Of a stretch of DNA of 64,000 nt, positions 50,533 to 60,333 are shown piece after piece (the first letter of the stretch is position 1; every line of letters starts with the position of its first letter). The position numbers and the translations under genes are program-made. This DNA comes from Candidatus Zixiibacteriota bacterium (GTDB lineage Bacteria > Zixibacteria > MSB-5A5 > DSPP01): assembly GCA_022614805.1 (NCBI GenBank), contig JAKEHY010000020.1:1-64000 (forward strand), in the 5' to 3' direction. Under the pieces are notes generated by a model that was given only the letters and a program-made list of their open reading frames with translations, was not told where the DNA came from and did not search any database.

Positions 50533-50661
50533 ATGAAGCCGAGCAAATTTCTCTGTTTTGCCGAGAATCAAAAGGATTTTCATCCGCTCCCTTACTTGAA
50601 GGGGGCCATCCGGCCGGAGGACTATCTGGTTTCCCAGCTCTGGCTCTCGTCTTCCATCTGA
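50533..50661 (+). CDS. Possible 42-residue small protein or gene remnant
   Basis: An ATG at 50533 opens 42 codons (MKPSKFLCFAENQKDFHPLP, YLKGAIRPEDYLVSQLWLSS). The sequence looks protein-like and not repetitive, but there is only a weak AGGG before the ATG and no family was recognised. It could equally be the remnant of a longer gene. Confidence 0.25.
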   Translation: MKPSKFLCFAENQKDFHPLPYLKGAIRPEDYLVSQLWLSSSI

Positions 50662-50682
50662 CTTTCTTTTCTTTTTAGACCC

Positions 50683-50729
50683 GTAGGGGCGGGGTCGCCC
50701 CGCCCAAAGCGAGGCAACCTCGCCCCTAC
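50683..50729. repeat. GTAGGGGC...GCCCCTAC palindromic element
   Basis: Inverted ends GTAGGGGC (50683-50690) and GCCCCTAC (50722-50729) enclose two hairpins, GGGCGGGG-TCG-CCCCGCCC and GCGAGG-CAA-CCTCGC. Total 47 bp. It resembles a small non-autonomous element and belongs to the same family as the one at 44329. Confidence 0.75.
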
Positions 50730-50767
50730 AATCTTTTTTGAAAAGCGGATAAGAAGAAAGGAACCGA

Positions 50768-52090
50768 ATGAAAAAGAAAGTTTTGATAATGGGTGCGGCC
50801 GGACGGGATTTCCATAATTTCAACACCGTCTTCCGCGGCAACAAAAACTTCGAGGTGGTCTGCTTCACCGCCACCCAGATACCGAACATCGACGACCGGA
50901 AATATCCCGCCCAACTGGCGGGAAAGGGCTACCCCAGAGGGATTCCGATTTATTCGGAGGAGGACCTGACGGCCGTCATTCGCAAAAAGAAAATCGACTG
51001 GGTCGCCTTCTCCTACTCCGATATCCCCCACACCTACGTGATGCACAAAGCCTCGCAGGTGATGGCCCAAGGGGCCAGCTTCATTCTCTTGGGGCCGAAG
51101 GAAACCCAGCTGCAATCGAAAGTTCCGGTGGTGGCGGTTTGCGCCGTCCGCACCGGCAGCGGCAAAAGCCAGACCACCCGCCGGGTGGCCGACGTTCTAA
51201 AAAAAGCAGGGAGAAAACTGGTGGTGGTGCGGCATCCGATGCCGTACGGCAATCTGGTAAAGCAGACCTGCCAGCGCTTTGCCAGCTTCAAGGATTTGGA
51301 CCGCTACGACTGCACCATCGAGGAGCGGGAGGAGTACGAGCCGCATCTGGAGCGGAAAACCGTGGTCTATGCCGGCGTGGATTACGAAAAAATTCTGCGC
51401 CAGGCGGAAAAAGAGGCGGAAATCATTTTATGGGACGGCGGCAACAACGATTACCCCTTCTTCAAACCCGACTTGCTCATAACCATCGTGGACCCGCATC
51501 GCCCCGGCCACGAGTTGGGGTATTTCCCGGGCGAGCAAAATCTTTGGTCGGCCGACGTGGTGGTGATAAACAAGGTGGACACCGCCGCCTTTGAAAACGT
51601 CCAGACCGTGCGCAAAAATGTGGAGCGGATAAATCCCCGCGCAACCATAATCGAGGCCGCCTCCCCCATTTTTGTCGAAGGGGGGGAAATGATTCGGGAC
51701 AAAAAGGTGCTGGTCGTCGAAGACGGGCCGACTTTGACCCACGGGGAGATGGAATACGGCGCCGGCGTGGTGGCGGCGCGGAAATTCGGGGCCAAAGAAC
51801 TGATTGACCCCCGCCCTTTTATCAAAGGCAGCCTGGTGGAGGTGTACAAAAAATACCCCCACATCGGCAGGCTGCTCCCGGCGATGGGATACGGCGCGGC
51901 CCAGATTAGGGACATGCAGCAAACGATTAACCGGGTCCCGGCCGATTTGGTCATCGTCGCCACGCCGATTGACCTGGGCAAGCTCCTGACGGTGAAAAAA
52001 CCGTTGCTGCGGGTGCGCTATGAGCTGGAAGAGCTGGGGAAGCCGGGCTTGAAGGATGTTTTGGCCCCGTTTTTAAAGCGGAAGAAATGA
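50768..52090 (+). CDS. Cyclic-2,3-diphosphoglycerate-synthetase-like GTPase
   Basis: A 440-residue P-loop protein similar to proteins annotated as cyclic 2,3-diphosphoglycerate synthetase. The N-terminus has a Rossmann-like part (KKVLIMGAAGRDFHNFNTVF, RGNKNFEVVCFTATQIPN). The nucleotide-binding part has AVRTGSGKSQTTRRVADVLK, a probable switch in IILWDGGNNDYPFFKPDLLI and the specificity motif VVINKVD. It overlaps the carbamate kinase gene by four bases (ATGA), indicating joint function. The cDPG reaction has been shown only for methanogen enzymes; in bacteria the true substrate is unknown, so the name is by similarity. Confidence 0.8.
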   Translation: MKKKVLIMGAAGRDFHNFNTVFRGNKNFEVVCFTATQIPNIDDRKYPAQLAGKGYPRGIPIYSEEDLTAVIRKKKIDWVAFSYSDIPHTYVMHKASQVMAQGASFILLGPKETQLQSKVPVVAVCAVRTGSGKSQTTRRVADVLKKAGRKLVVVRHPMPYGNLVKQTCQRFASFKDLDRYDCTIEEREEYEPHLERKTVVYAGVDYEKILRQAEKEAEIILWDGGNNDYPFFKPDLLITIVDPHRPGHELGYFPGEQNLWSADVVVINKVDTAAFENVQTVRKNVERINPRATIIEAASPIFVEGGEMIRDKKVLVVEDGPTLTHGEMEYGAGVVAARKFGAKELIDPRPFIKGSLVEVYKKYPHIGRLLPAMGYGAAQIRDMQQTINRVPADLVIVATPIDLGKLLTVKKPLLRVRYELEELGKPGLKDVLAPFLKRKK

Positions 52091-53028
52091 AACGGGCCGT
52101 GGTTGCCCTGGGGGGCAACGCCATCACCAAAGCCGGCGAGCCGGACACCATCGCCAACCAGTTCGCCAACACCCGCGCCTCCTTGGGCGGCTTGGTGGAA
52201 TTGTTGCGGGAGGGGTACGACATTGCGATAACTCACGGCAACGGCCCGCAGGTGGGGAACGCCATTCTGCGGGTCGAGCTGGCCGCGGACAAAGCCCCCC
52301 TTTTGCCGCTCGGCGTCTGCGTAGCCGACACGGAAGGGGGGATGGGATATATGATCGCCCAATCCCTCATTAATCGTCTGCAGAAGGAAAAAATCGGCCG
52401 TCCGGTGGTCACGGTCCTAACCCAGGTGCTGGTGGACAAGGATGACCCCTCCATTTCCGACCCCGCCAAGTTCATCGGTCAGTTCTATTCCAGGGAAGAA
52501 GCCGACGACCTGATGAAAAAAAGGGGCTGGAAGATGAAAAAAGATTCCAACCGCGGCTGGCGCCGGGTGGTTCCCTCCCCCCAACCGAAGGACATCATCG
52601 AGAAGGAGCCGATAAAAAAACTGCTCGAACAAAGGGTGGTCGTCATCGCCGCCGGCGGCGGCGGCATCCCGGTGTATCGGATGCCGGATGGAAGTCTGGA
52701 AGGGGTGGATGCGGTGGTGGACAAGGATTTGGCCTCCGCCGTTTTGGCCCGGGAAGTCGCGGCTGAACTGCTTCTAATTTTGACCGGCGTGGACCGGGTA
52801 GCCATTCATTTCGGCCAACTGGAGCAGAAATTTTTGGATACAATTACCGCCAAAGAAGCTCAAAAGTATTTCGACGCCGGCGAATTCCCCCCCGGGAGCA
52901 TGGGGCCGAAAATCAAGGCGGCCATAAATTTTCTGCAATCGGGGGGCAAAGAGGTTATAATCACCTCCATCCCCCAGGCCTATCCGGCCGTTTTGGGAAA
53001 AGCCGGAACGCACATTTTGCCCGGCTGA
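52087..53028 (+). CDS. arcC: Carbamate kinase
   Basis: This enzyme transfers phosphate between carbamoyl phosphate and ADP, usually to make ATP from arginine, citrulline or purine breakdown. The 313 residues show the amino acid kinase fold: VALGGNAITKAGEPDTIANQ, ITHGNGPQVGNAILR, VIAAGGGGIPVYRMPDGSLE, VDKDLASAVLA, LILTGVDRVAIHFG and GSMGPKIKAAINFLQSGGKE. It overlaps the previous gene by four bases and is followed after one base by the CCA-adding enzyme gene. No arginine deiminase or ornithine transcarbamylase gene is near, so its carbamoyl phosphate source is unclear. Confidence 0.95.
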   Translation: MKRAVVALGGNAITKAGEPDTIANQFANTRASLGGLVELLREGYDIAITHGNGPQVGNAILRVELAADKAPLLPLGVCVADTEGGMGYMIAQSLINRLQKEKIGRPVVTVLTQVLVDKDDPSISDPAKFIGQFYSREEADDLMKKRGWKMKKDSNRGWRRVVPSPQPKDIIEKEPIKKLLEQRVVVIAAGGGGIPVYRMPDGSLEGVDAVVDKDLASAVLAREVAAELLLILTGVDRVAIHFGQLEQKFLDTITAKEAQKYFDAGEFPPGSMGPKIKAAINFLQSGGKEVIITSIPQAYPAVLGKAGTHILPG

Positions 53029-53029
53029 T

Positions 53030-54415
53030 ATGTATTTTTGCGAAGGAAAAGTGGAATCGAATACCGCCATCGGCGCCAAAATCGCCGGAGCCGTTTTGCA
53101 AAAAGGAAGGCTCTACGAGGTCGGCGGCGCCGTGCGCGACCGGCTTTTGGGGATTCCCCGAACCCAAAAAGACACCGATTATCTGGTTACCGGCATCCCT
53201 CTTTCCGAACTGGTTGCGCTTTTGAAAAAATTCGGCTACGTCGATTTGGTCGGCCGTTTTTTTGGCGTCATCAAATTCACCGATAAGGATACCGGCGTAA
53301 CCTTCGACATCTCCCTGCCGCGCAGGGAAAAAAGCACCGGCACAGGCCACAAGGATTTCGAAGTCGATTTCGACCCCTCCCTGCCGGTCGAGGCCGATTT
53401 GGGCCGGCGGGATTTCACCATCAACGCAATGGCCTTGGAAGTGGCGACCGGCAAACGCATCGACCCGTTCAAGGGGGAGGAGGATTTAAAAGCCCGGCTC
53501 GTGCGGGAAGTTTTCCCGCAGGCGTTCGAAGAAGACCCCTTGCGAATGCTGCGGGCCGTTCAATTCGCCTCCCGCTTCAATTTTGAAATCGAGCCGAAAA
53601 CATGGGGGCATCTTTTGGCTTCCGTGAAACTCATTGAAACGGTGGCCGCCGAGCGGGTGGCCGAAGAGCTGAACAAGCTGATTCTGCTTTCTCCCAAACC
53701 CTCCATTGGCTTCAAGCTCTTGGAACGCTCCGGGCTTTTGAAAATCATTCTGCCGGAGTTGGCTGAAGGGGTGGGGGTCACCCAGCCGGGCGGGTATCAC
53801 CGCTGGGAGGTCTTTGAACATTCCCTCTACGTGGTGGATGCCGCCCCGCCCAAGCTCGCCGTCCGTTGGGCCGCCCTCTTGCACGACGTCGCCAAGCCCC
53901 GCGCCAAGGTGGAAACCGGAGAAGGGGCCACCTTTTACGGCCACGAAAAGTTGGGCTCCAAAATGACGAAACAAATCCTCCGGCGGCTGAAATACTCGAA
54001 CGATTTCATCGACCAGGTCTTCCTTCTGGTGGATAAGCATATGTTCACCACGCAGGTGACCGACAAAGGGCTGCGCCGCCTCATCCGCAAGCTGGGGCCG
54101 GAACTGGTCTTCGAACTGTTGGACTTGCGCCGGGCCGACGTCACGGGCCAGGGAATGGGGGGAAAAACGGATGACGTGGATGAACTGGAGGGACGCATCA
54201 AATCCGAACTGGAAAAAAAGCCGCCGTTCAGCGTCAAGGATTTGGCCGTAACCGGCCACGACATAATGGAAATCCTGCGAATTTCCCCCGGCCCGGCGGT
54301 GGGGAAGATTTTGAACCACCTTTTGGAGCAGGTTTTGGACGACCCGGCCAAAAACGAAAAAAGTGCTTTGTTAAAGCTGGCGAAAGATTATTATACGGGG
54401 CCGGAGGTGAAATGA
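53030..54415 (+). CDS. cca: CCA-adding tRNA nucleotidyltransferase / poly(A) polymerase family with HD domain
   Basis: The enzyme adds or repairs the CCA end of tRNA; the same family includes poly(A) polymerase I. The 461 residues contain the class II nucleotidyltransferase head (LYEVGGAVRDRLLGIPR, QKDTDYLVTG with the catalytic acidic pair), ADLGRRDFTINAMALEVATG, the RNA-binding neck (EDPLRMLRAVQFASRFNFEI) and an HD phosphohydrolase domain (WAALLHDVAKPRAKVETGEG, HEKLGSKMTKQILRRL). Starts one base after the carbamate kinase stop and overlaps the sucC start by four bases. Confidence 0.93.
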   Translation: MYFCEGKVESNTAIGAKIAGAVLQKGRLYEVGGAVRDRLLGIPRTQKDTDYLVTGIPLSELVALLKKFGYVDLVGRFFGVIKFTDKDTGVTFDISLPRREKSTGTGHKDFEVDFDPSLPVEADLGRRDFTINAMALEVATGKRIDPFKGEEDLKARLVREVFPQAFEEDPLRMLRAVQFASRFNFEIEPKTWGHLLASVKLIETVAAERVAEELNKLILLSPKPSIGFKLLERSGLLKIILPELAEGVGVTQPGGYHRWEVFEHSLYVVDAAPPKLAVRWAALLHDVAKPRAKVETGEGATFYGHEKLGSKMTKQILRRLKYSNDFIDQVFLLVDKHMFTTQVTDKGLRRLIRKLGPELVFELLDLRRADVTGQGMGGKTDDVDELEGRIKSELEKKPPFSVKDLAVTGHDIMEILRISPGPAVGKILNHLLEQVLDDPAKNEKSALLKLAKDYYTGPEVK

Positions 54416-55548
54416 ATTTACACGAGTATCAAGCCAAAGAGCTCTTTGCCCAGGCCGGTATTCCCATTCCAAAAGGGAAGGTTGCCCGAACGCCTGAAGA
54501 AGCGTATCAAATCGCCTCCGAATTGGGCCAAACGGTGGTGGTTAAAGCCCAGGTGCACACCGGCGGTCGCGGCAAAGCCGGCGGCGTGAAGCTGGCCCAA
54601 ACTCCCGAGGAAGCGAAAGAAAAAGCTTCCGTCATTCTTGGAATGGACATCAAGGGCTACATTGTCGAGAAAGTTCTGGTTACCGAAGCGGCCGACATCA
54701 CCTCCGAGGCCTATTTAAGCGTGACGCTCGACCGGGAATCCAAAATGCCGGTGATTATCGCCTCCCCGGCCGGCGGGATTGAAATCGAAGAAGTGGCCAA
54801 ACAAAACCCGGAAAAAGTCCTAAAGTTGCGTGTGAACCCTTTGACCGGCCTTCTCCCCTACCACTCCCGTCAGGTATCCGGCTTTTTATATGCCGACAAA
54901 AACATCCGCAAGCAGGCCGAGACAATTTTAAAAAAACTCTATGCGCTTTACTTCCAAGCGGACTTGACCCTGGCCGAAATCAACCCGCTGGTTGTCACGA
55001 AAAAAGGGGAACTGATTGCCTTGGATGCCAAGGTGACCATCGACGACAATGCGCTAGTCCGGCATCCCGAATTTGAAAAATACAAGGAATTTTTCGGTGC
55101 GGAAAAAATCGAAGAGGAGGCCAAAAAAGCCGGGCTCTCCTTCGTGAAGTTGGACGGCAGCATCGGCTGCATTGTCAACGGCGCCGGACTGGCGATGGCC
55201 ACAATGGATTTGGTGAAATTCTACGGCGGCCGGCCGGCCAATTTTCTGGACATCGGCGGCAGCTCCAACCCGGAGAAAGTGATTGCGGCAATGAAAATCA
55301 TACTGGCCGACCCGAACGTGAAGGCCATCTGCTTCAACATTTTCGGCGGCATCACCCGCGGTGACGACGTGGCCACAGGCATTGTCAAAGCAGTCAATAC
55401 CTTGAAACCGAAAGTGCCGATTGCCATCCGCCTGGTCGGAACGAATGAGGATTTGGCCAAGGAAATTCTCTCCAAGGTGAACTTGAACGTCTTTTCTTCG
55501 ATGACCGAGGTGGTCAAAAAGGCCATCGAGCTTTCGAAAGCGGCGTAG
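54412..55548 (+). CDS. sucC: Succinyl-CoA ligase, beta subunit
   Basis: The beta subunit binds ADP/GDP and succinate in the TCA enzyme that makes ATP or GTP from succinyl-CoA. The 378 residues show the ATP-grasp signature ([40 protein letters not shown]), [20 protein letters not shown] and the C-terminal ligase domain [19 protein letters not shown] and [20 protein letters not shown]. It is 4 bases overlapped with cca and one base from sucD. Confidence 0.97.
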   Translation: MNLHEYQAKELFAQAGIPIPKGKVARTPEEAYQIASELGQTVVVKAQVHTGGRGKAGGVKLAQTPEEAKEKASVILGMDIKGYIVEKVLVTEAADITSEAYLSVTLDRESKMPVIIASPAGGIEIEEVAKQNPEKVLKLRVNPLTGLLPYHSRQVSGFLYADKNIRKQAETILKKLYALYFQADLTLAEINPLVVTKKGELIALDAKVTIDDNALVRHPEFEKYKEFFGAEKIEEEAKKAGLSFVKLDGSIGCIVNGAGLAMATMDLVKFYGGRPANFLDIGGSSNPEKVIAAMKIILADPNVKAICFNIFGGITRGDDVATGIVKAVNTLKPKVPIAIRLVGTNEDLAKEILSKVNLNVFSSMTEVVKKAIELSKAA

Positions 55549-55549
55549 G

Positions 55550-56578
55550 ATGGGAATTTTAATCGGCGAAAAAACGAAAGTAATCGTGCAGGGGATAACC
55601 GGCCGGGACGGCTCCTTCCACGCCCGGCAGATGAAGGAGTATGGCACTAAAATAGTGGCCGGCGTCACACCCGGCCGGGGGGGAGAAAAGTTGGACGGCA
55701 TTCCGGTCTTTGATTCGGTTAAGGAGGCGAGGGAAACCACCGGCACCGACTGCAGCGTAATCTATGTCCCCCCCGCTTTTGCCACAGACGCCATCTACGA
55801 AGCGGCCGACGCCGGAGTCCCGCTGGTGGTTTGCATTACGGAAGGAATTCCGGCAGCCGATATGCTCAAAGTTTATCATTATTTGAAAACGACCCAAACC
55901 CGTCTGATTGGTCCCAACTGCCCCGGCCTGATTACCCCCGGAGCCTGCAAAGTGGGGATTATGCCGGCATCGATTCACATTCCCGGACCGGTCGGCGTGG
56001 TCTCCCGCTCCGGCACCCTGACGTATGAAGTGGTCTATAATCTCACCTTGGCCGGCATCGGGCAATCGACAGCCATTGGCATCGGCGGCGACCCCATAAT
56101 CGGCACCGACTTCGTGGACGTCCTCGCGCTCTTTGAAAAAGACAGGGAGACAAAAGCGGTGGTTCTGATTGGGGAAATCGGCGGCACGGACGAGGAACGC
56201 TCGGCGGCATTTATAAAAGCCGAGATGTCCAAACCGGTGGCGGCTTTCATCGCCGGGCAGACCGCCCCGCCCGGAAAACGAATGGGGCACGCCGGCGCCA
56301 TCATCTCCGGCGGCTCCGGCACGGCTGCCGAGAAAATCGAGACCTTCAGAAAAGCGGGCGTGCCGGTCGCCTCCACCCCGGCCGAAATTCCGGCCCTGGT
56401 GGAAAAAGTTTTGGGCAAATCCGAAAGGAGAAAAATCTCGTTCGCCTCTCCCAAACTGAAGAAAAAAGCGGCCGCCGTGAAAATGGACGGTTTCAAAGGT
56501 AACCATCGGAAGAAAACCCCGGCCCTGGCGGCCAAAGAAGGCCGCACCGTCGCCCATAAGAATAGAAGGAAAAAGTAA
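55550..56578 (+). CDS. sucD: Succinyl-CoA ligase, alpha subunit, with basic C-terminal tail
   Basis: The alpha subunit binds CoA and carries the phosphohistidine. Residues 1-295 are typical: [60 protein letters not shown] and the active histidine in [20 protein letters not shown]. Residues about 296-342 are an extra tail full of Lys and Arg ([20 protein letters not shown] ... [11 protein letters not shown]). Known SucD proteins are about 290-300 residues, so the tail is unusual; the catalytic part looks intact. It starts one base after sucC and ends three bases before ndk. Confidence 0.95.
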   Translation: MGILIGEKTKVIVQGITGRDGSFHARQMKEYGTKIVAGVTPGRGGEKLDGIPVFDSVKEARETTGTDCSVIYVPPAFATDAIYEAADAGVPLVVCITEGIPAADMLKVYHYLKTTQTRLIGPNCPGLITPGACKVGIMPASIHIPGPVGVVSRSGTLTYEVVYNLTLAGIGQSTAIGIGGDPIIGTDFVDVLALFEKDRETKAVVLIGEIGGTDEERSAAFIKAEMSKPVAAFIAGQTAPPGKRMGHAGAIISGGSGTAAEKIETFRKAGVPVASTPAEIPALVEKVLGKSERRKISFASPKLKKKAAAVKMDGFKGNHRKKTPALAAKEGRTVAHKNRRKK

Positions 56579-56581
56579 GCG

Positions 56582-56995
56582 ATGGAAAGAACGCTTTTGA
56601 TTATCAAACCGGATGCGGTCTCCCGCAACCTGATTGGGGAAATCATCGCCCGGGTGGAAAAAGCCCGTTTCAAAATAAAGGGGATGAAAATGGTGCGGTT
56701 GAAACCGGCCGAGGCCCGCAAGTTTTACGCCGTCCACGAGGGCAAGCCGTTTCTGGAGGAACTGGTCGACTTTATGTCCTCCGGGCCGGTGGTGCCGGTG
56801 TGGCTGGAAAAAGAGAACGCCGTGGCCGATTTGCGCAAATTGATTGGCGCCACCGACCCCAAGAAAGCCGACCCCGGCACGGTCCGCCACGATTTGGCCG
56901 TCGATATGGGAAAAAACTCCGTCCACGGCTCCGACTCTCCCGAAAATGCCAAAGTGGAAATCCAGTTTTTCTTCCCCAACTCGGAGGGGAAATGA
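56582..56995 (+). CDS. ndk: Nucleoside diphosphate kinase
   Basis: Ndk balances NTP pools through a phosphohistidine. The 137 residues contain the family motifs [20 protein letters not shown] and the active-site segment [18 protein letters not shown] with the catalytic His. It is placed between sucD and mdh; in this position it can convert GTP or ATP formed by SucCD. It overlaps the mdh start (ATGA). Confidence 0.97.
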   Translation: MERTLLIIKPDAVSRNLIGEIIARVEKARFKIKGMKMVRLKPAEARKFYAVHEGKPFLEELVDFMSSGPVVPVWLEKENAVADLRKLIGATDPKKADPGTVRHDLAVDMGKNSVHGSDSPENAKVEIQFFFPNSEGK

Positions 56996-57918
56996 AAAGA
57001 AAAATATCCGTCATTGGAGCCGGCAACGTCGGCGCCAGTCTGGCTCTCTATCTGGCGGAGGCCAATCTGGCCGACGTCATTTTGGTCGACATCGTCGAGG
57101 GAATCCCGCAGGGGAAGGCGCTCGATTTGTCCCAGGCCGGGCCGGTGCGGGGCTACAACTCCCGCATAACCGGAACCAACGACTACAAGGGAATCTCCGG
57201 CAGCGATATGGTGATTGTGACCGCCGGGCTCCCCAGAAAGCCGGGGATGAGCCGGGAGGATTTGCTTTCCGCCAACGCCGACATCGTCGGCAAGGTGGCC
57301 GACGAAATCAAATCCAAGGCCCCCAACTCCTTCGTCCTCGTGGTTTCCAACCCGCTGGACATTATGACCTATCACGCTTTCAAAAAAACCGGGTTTCCCG
57401 CCAAGCGGGTCTTCGGCCAGGCCGGCGTTTTGGATTCCGTCCGTTTTCGCACCTTTGTGGCGATGGAACTGGGGGTGGCCTTCTCCGACACCCAGGCGAT
57501 GGTTCTGGGAGGCCACGGGGATACGATGGTGCCTATGCCGCGTTACTCGACTGTTTCCGGCGTGCCGATTACCGAACTTTTGCCAAAAGAGAAAATCGAG
57601 GCCATCTCCGCCCGCACCCGGGACGGCGGGGCCGAGATCGTGAAACTCTTAAAAACCGGCTCGGCTTACTACGCCCCGGCCGCGGCCACGGCCGAAATGG
57701 CCAAAGCGGTCTTTTTGGACGAAAAGAAGCTTCTGCCCGCTTCCGCCTACGTTAGCGGCCAATACGGCCTCTCCGATTTGTATATTGGGGTGCCGGTGAT
57801 ACTGGGCGCCGGCGGCGTGGAAAAAGTTGTCGAGCTGAAACTGGAGAAAGAGGAAAAAGAGGCGCTCGCCAAATCGGCCGCCACCTACAAGGAAATGTTG
57901 AAATTTCTGGGCTACTGA
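56992..57918 (+). CDS. mdh: Malate dehydrogenase
   Basis: The 308-residue NAD-dependent enzyme interconverts malate and oxaloacetate. It belongs to the lactate/malate group: Rossmann motif [20 protein letters not shown], cofactor Asp in [14 protein letters not shown], substrate loop [17 protein letters not shown] with two Arg typical of malate rather than lactate, and the catalytic His in [15 protein letters not shown]. The start is the ATG at 56992 overlapping the ndk stop; a longer open frame extends into ndk but is not genuine. Confidence 0.96.
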   Translation: MKRKISVIGAGNVGASLALYLAEANLADVILVDIVEGIPQGKALDLSQAGPVRGYNSRITGTNDYKGISGSDMVIVTAGLPRKPGMSREDLLSANADIVGKVADEIKSKAPNSFVLVVSNPLDIMTYHAFKKTGFPAKRVFGQAGVLDSVRFRTFVAMELGVAFSDTQAMVLGGHGDTMVPMPRYSTVSGVPITELLPKEKIEAISARTRDGGAEIVKLLKTGSAYYAPAAATAEMAKAVFLDEKKLLPASAYVSGQYGLSDLYIGVPVILGAGGVEKVVELKLEKEEKEALAKSAATYKEMLKFLGY

Positions 57919-59189
57919 TGCGCAAATTCAAAACCTTCACAGTCCCCCGGGAAGGGGAAAAGATAAGCTTCAAAAACAAAAAGCTTCTGGTGCCGGACTA
58001 TCCCGTGATTCCCTACATCGAGGGGGACGGCATCGGCACCGATATTATGCCCGCGGCCCAGAAGGTGTTGAACGCCGCCGTGGAGAAATCCTACGGCCCG
58101 GGGCGGAAGCTTGTCTGGGTGGAAATTTTCGCCGGGGAAAAAGCGTTCAAAAAATACGGCGAATGGATTCCCAAGGAAACTTACGAGGCCATCCGCTTTT
58201 TCATGGTTTCCTTGAAGGGGCCTTTGACCACCCCCATCGGCGGCGGTTACCGCAGCTTGAACGTCACCCTGCGGCAGATTCTGGACCTCTACGCCTGCGT
58301 CCGGCCGGTGCGCTATTTCGAGGGGGTTCCCGCCCCGGTCAAAAGCCCGCAGGATGTCAATTTGGTCATCTTCCGCGAAAACACGGAGGATGTCTATGCC
58401 GGACTGGAATGGAAAAAGGGAACGCCGGAGGCGAAAAAACTGATTTCCTTTTTGAACAAAACCCTGAAAGCCAGGGTGCGCCCCGATTCCGGCGTCGGCA
58501 TCAAGCCGATTTCCGCTTTCGCCACCAAGCGGCTCGTCCGCAAGGCCTTGCAGTACGCCTTGGACAACAACCGGAAAACCGTGACCCTGATTCACAAGGG
58601 GAACATTATGAAGTTCACCGAGGGGGCCTTCCGGGACTGGGGCTATGAGGTGGCCAAAAAAGAGTTCGGCAAGCTGACCGTTTTGGAAGAAGAATTGCGC
58701 GGCGCCGAAGTTCCACCGGGGAAGATAGTGGTCAACGACCGGATTGCCGACTCTATTTTCCAGCAGATTTTAATCCGCCCCAAGGAGTACGACGTTCTGG
58801 CTTGCCCCAATTTGGTGGGCGATTTTCTTTCCGATGCTGCCGCCGCGCAGGTGGGGGGGCTGGGAATGGCTCCGGGGGGAAACATCGGGGAGGGAACCGC
58901 ACTCTTCGAGGCCACCCACGGCACGGCCCCCAAATATGCGGGGCAGAACAAGGTCAACCCCGGCAGCTTGATTTTGTCCGGTGCGATGTTGTTGGAATAT
59001 TTGGGCTGGAAAGAAGCCGCCGGGCTGATTTATGCCGGGCTGGAAAAGGCCCTCCGGCAGAAAACCGTCACCTACGACCTGGAGCGGCAGATGTCCGGCG
59101 CCCAGCTGGTCTCCACCTCCGGTTTTGCCGACCGGATTGTCGCCCATCTGAACGAAAGCCGCCTCCCCCAGCCGGAGGCGGTGAGTTGA
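57918..59189 (+). CDS. icd: Isocitrate dehydrogenase, NADP-dependent type
   Basis: This TCA enzyme oxidises isocitrate to 2-oxoglutarate. The 423 residues resemble Escherichia coli Icd: [20 protein letters not shown] (with the regulatory Ser position), [57 protein letters not shown] and [20 protein letters not shown]. Lys-Tyr in APKYAG and Tyr/Arg in VTYDLERQM agree with NADP+ use. Its ATG overlaps the mdh stop by one base. Confidence 0.96.
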   Translation: MRKFKTFTVPREGEKISFKNKKLLVPDYPVIPYIEGDGIGTDIMPAAQKVLNAAVEKSYGPGRKLVWVEIFAGEKAFKKYGEWIPKETYEAIRFFMVSLKGPLTTPIGGGYRSLNVTLRQILDLYACVRPVRYFEGVPAPVKSPQDVNLVIFRENTEDVYAGLEWKKGTPEAKKLISFLNKTLKARVRPDSGVGIKPISAFATKRLVRKALQYALDNNRKTVTLIHKGNIMKFTEGAFRDWGYEVAKKEFGKLTVLEEELRGAEVPPGKIVVNDRIADSIFQQILIRPKEYDVLACPNLVGDFLSDAAAAQVGGLGMAPGGNIGEGTALFEATHGTAPKYAGQNKVNPGSLILSGAMLLEYLGWKEAAGLIYAGLEKALRQKTVTYDLERQMSGAQLVSTSGFADRIVAHLNESRLPQPEAVS

Positions 59190-59190
59190 A

Positions 59191-60333
59191 ATGCCGGAAA
59201 CCCGAGCCCCCCTCCGCCGCCGGCCGTCCCCTCCGAGAGGACTTTTGGTTTCGGTCGTGGTGCCGGCCCACAACGAGGAGGAAAACCTCCCCGCTTTGCT
59301 GGAAGCCTTCGACGAGGTCTTCCGCCGCGAGCGCATCCCTGGCGAGTTAATCTTAATCGACGACGGTTCCACCGACAAAACCTACGCCAAAGCCCGCGAT
59401 TTGGCGAACCGCTATCGTTTTTTGCGGGTGTACTATCACAAAAGCCGTCAGGGGGTGACCGCGGCGTTGACCACCGGACTCGGTCTGGCCCGGGGACGTT
59501 TTTTGTTCTATTTTCCCGCCGACCTGCAGTACCACCCCAGCGAACTCCCCCAGATGATTGACCGGCTCACCGCCGGCTTCGACGTGGTTACCGGCTGGAA
59601 ACAGGGGCGTTACGGCCCCAAGCGCTTCGTCTCCTTCATTTACAATTCCCTCTCCCGGATGCTGTTCAAAGTTCCGGTGCATGACTTGAATTCCATCAAG
59701 GGTTTCAAGAGGGAGGTTTTGAACAATCTGGCCTTCCGCAAGGACTGGCACCGCTATCTGGTGGTGATGGCCCACGAACAGGGGTTCAAGGTGACCGAGG
59801 TGAAAGTCAAACTCTATTCCCGCAAATTCGGGAAATCAAAGTTTGGCTTCTGGCGCATCCCCATCGGATTTTTGGACCTCCTGGCGGTCAAATTCCAGCT
59901 TTCTTTTTCCAAAAAGCCCCTCCTTTTCTTCGGTTCTTGGGGTTTGGTATTGATTGGACTGGGAATTGTCATTGGTCTTACCGCCATCGGTTTCCGCATC
60001 TTCGCGCACGAAGGCTACCGGCCGGTTTTGTATCTGGTAATGTTGTTGGAGCTGTTGGGAATTTCCTTTTTTGCCCTCGGATTTCTGGGAGAGACGTTGG
60101 TTGAGTTGCAAAGCCGGATGGACCACCTTACGCGAGAGGTGGGGGAACTGAAAAATAGCCGCCCCGCCCACCCGGGCGCCCGGACGGCCCCCCCTTTCCG
60201 CCAGCCCTCCACGGCTCCCCCGGCCCGTCCCACTCCGACAAAAGAAACGGAAGCGCCGGCCCCTTTTCAGCCGCAACTTCCTGAAAATCCCGTTCCGGAG
60301 GAAGCCGAACCGAAATTCCCCTTCGACCGTTGA
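59191..60333 (+). CDS. GT2-family glycosyltransferase with membrane segment
   Basis: A 380-residue family 2 transferase of the DPM1/GtrB kind, which puts a sugar on a polyprenyl phosphate. Motifs: VSVVVPAHNEEENLPALLEA, the DxD-like LILIDDGSTDKTYAKARDLA, YHKSRQGVTAALTTGLGLAR and RFLFYFPADLQYHPSEL. Two membrane helices lie near residues 250-300 (LLFFGSWGLVLIGLGIVIGL and YLVMLLELLGISFFALGF). The last 60 residues are Pro-rich and probably disordered. It starts one base after the icd stop and precedes the flippase-like gene. Confidence 0.87.
   Translation: MPETRAPLRRRPSPPRGLLVSVVVPAHNEEENLPALLEAFDEVFRRERIPGELILIDDGSTDKTYAKARDLANRYRFLRVYYHKSRQGVTAALTTGLGLARGRFLFYFPADLQYHPSELPQMIDRLTAGFDVVTGWKQGRYGPKRFVSFIYNSLSRMLFKVPVHDLNSIKGFKREVLNNLAFRKDWHRYLVVMAHEQGFKVTEVKVKLYSRKFGKSKFGFWRIPIGFLDLLAVKFQLSFSKKPLLFFGSWGLVLIGLGIVIGLTAIGFRIFAHEGYRPVLYLVMLLELLGISFFALGFLGETLVELQSRMDHLTREVGELKNSRPAHPGARTAPPFRQPSTAPPARPTPTKETEAPAPFQPQLPENPVPEEAEPKFPFDR

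Noticed and set aside
49258-50889. 543-codon minus-strand open frame opposite the aldehyde dehydrogenase
   Set aside because: Shadow of a typical ALDH gene; it only continues into the repeat-bearing spacer by chance.
56800-57918. Longer malate dehydrogenase starting inside ndk
   Set aside because: The extra residues are an Arg-rich out-of-frame reading of ndk; the Rossmann motif begins at the ATG at 56992, which overlaps the ndk stop.
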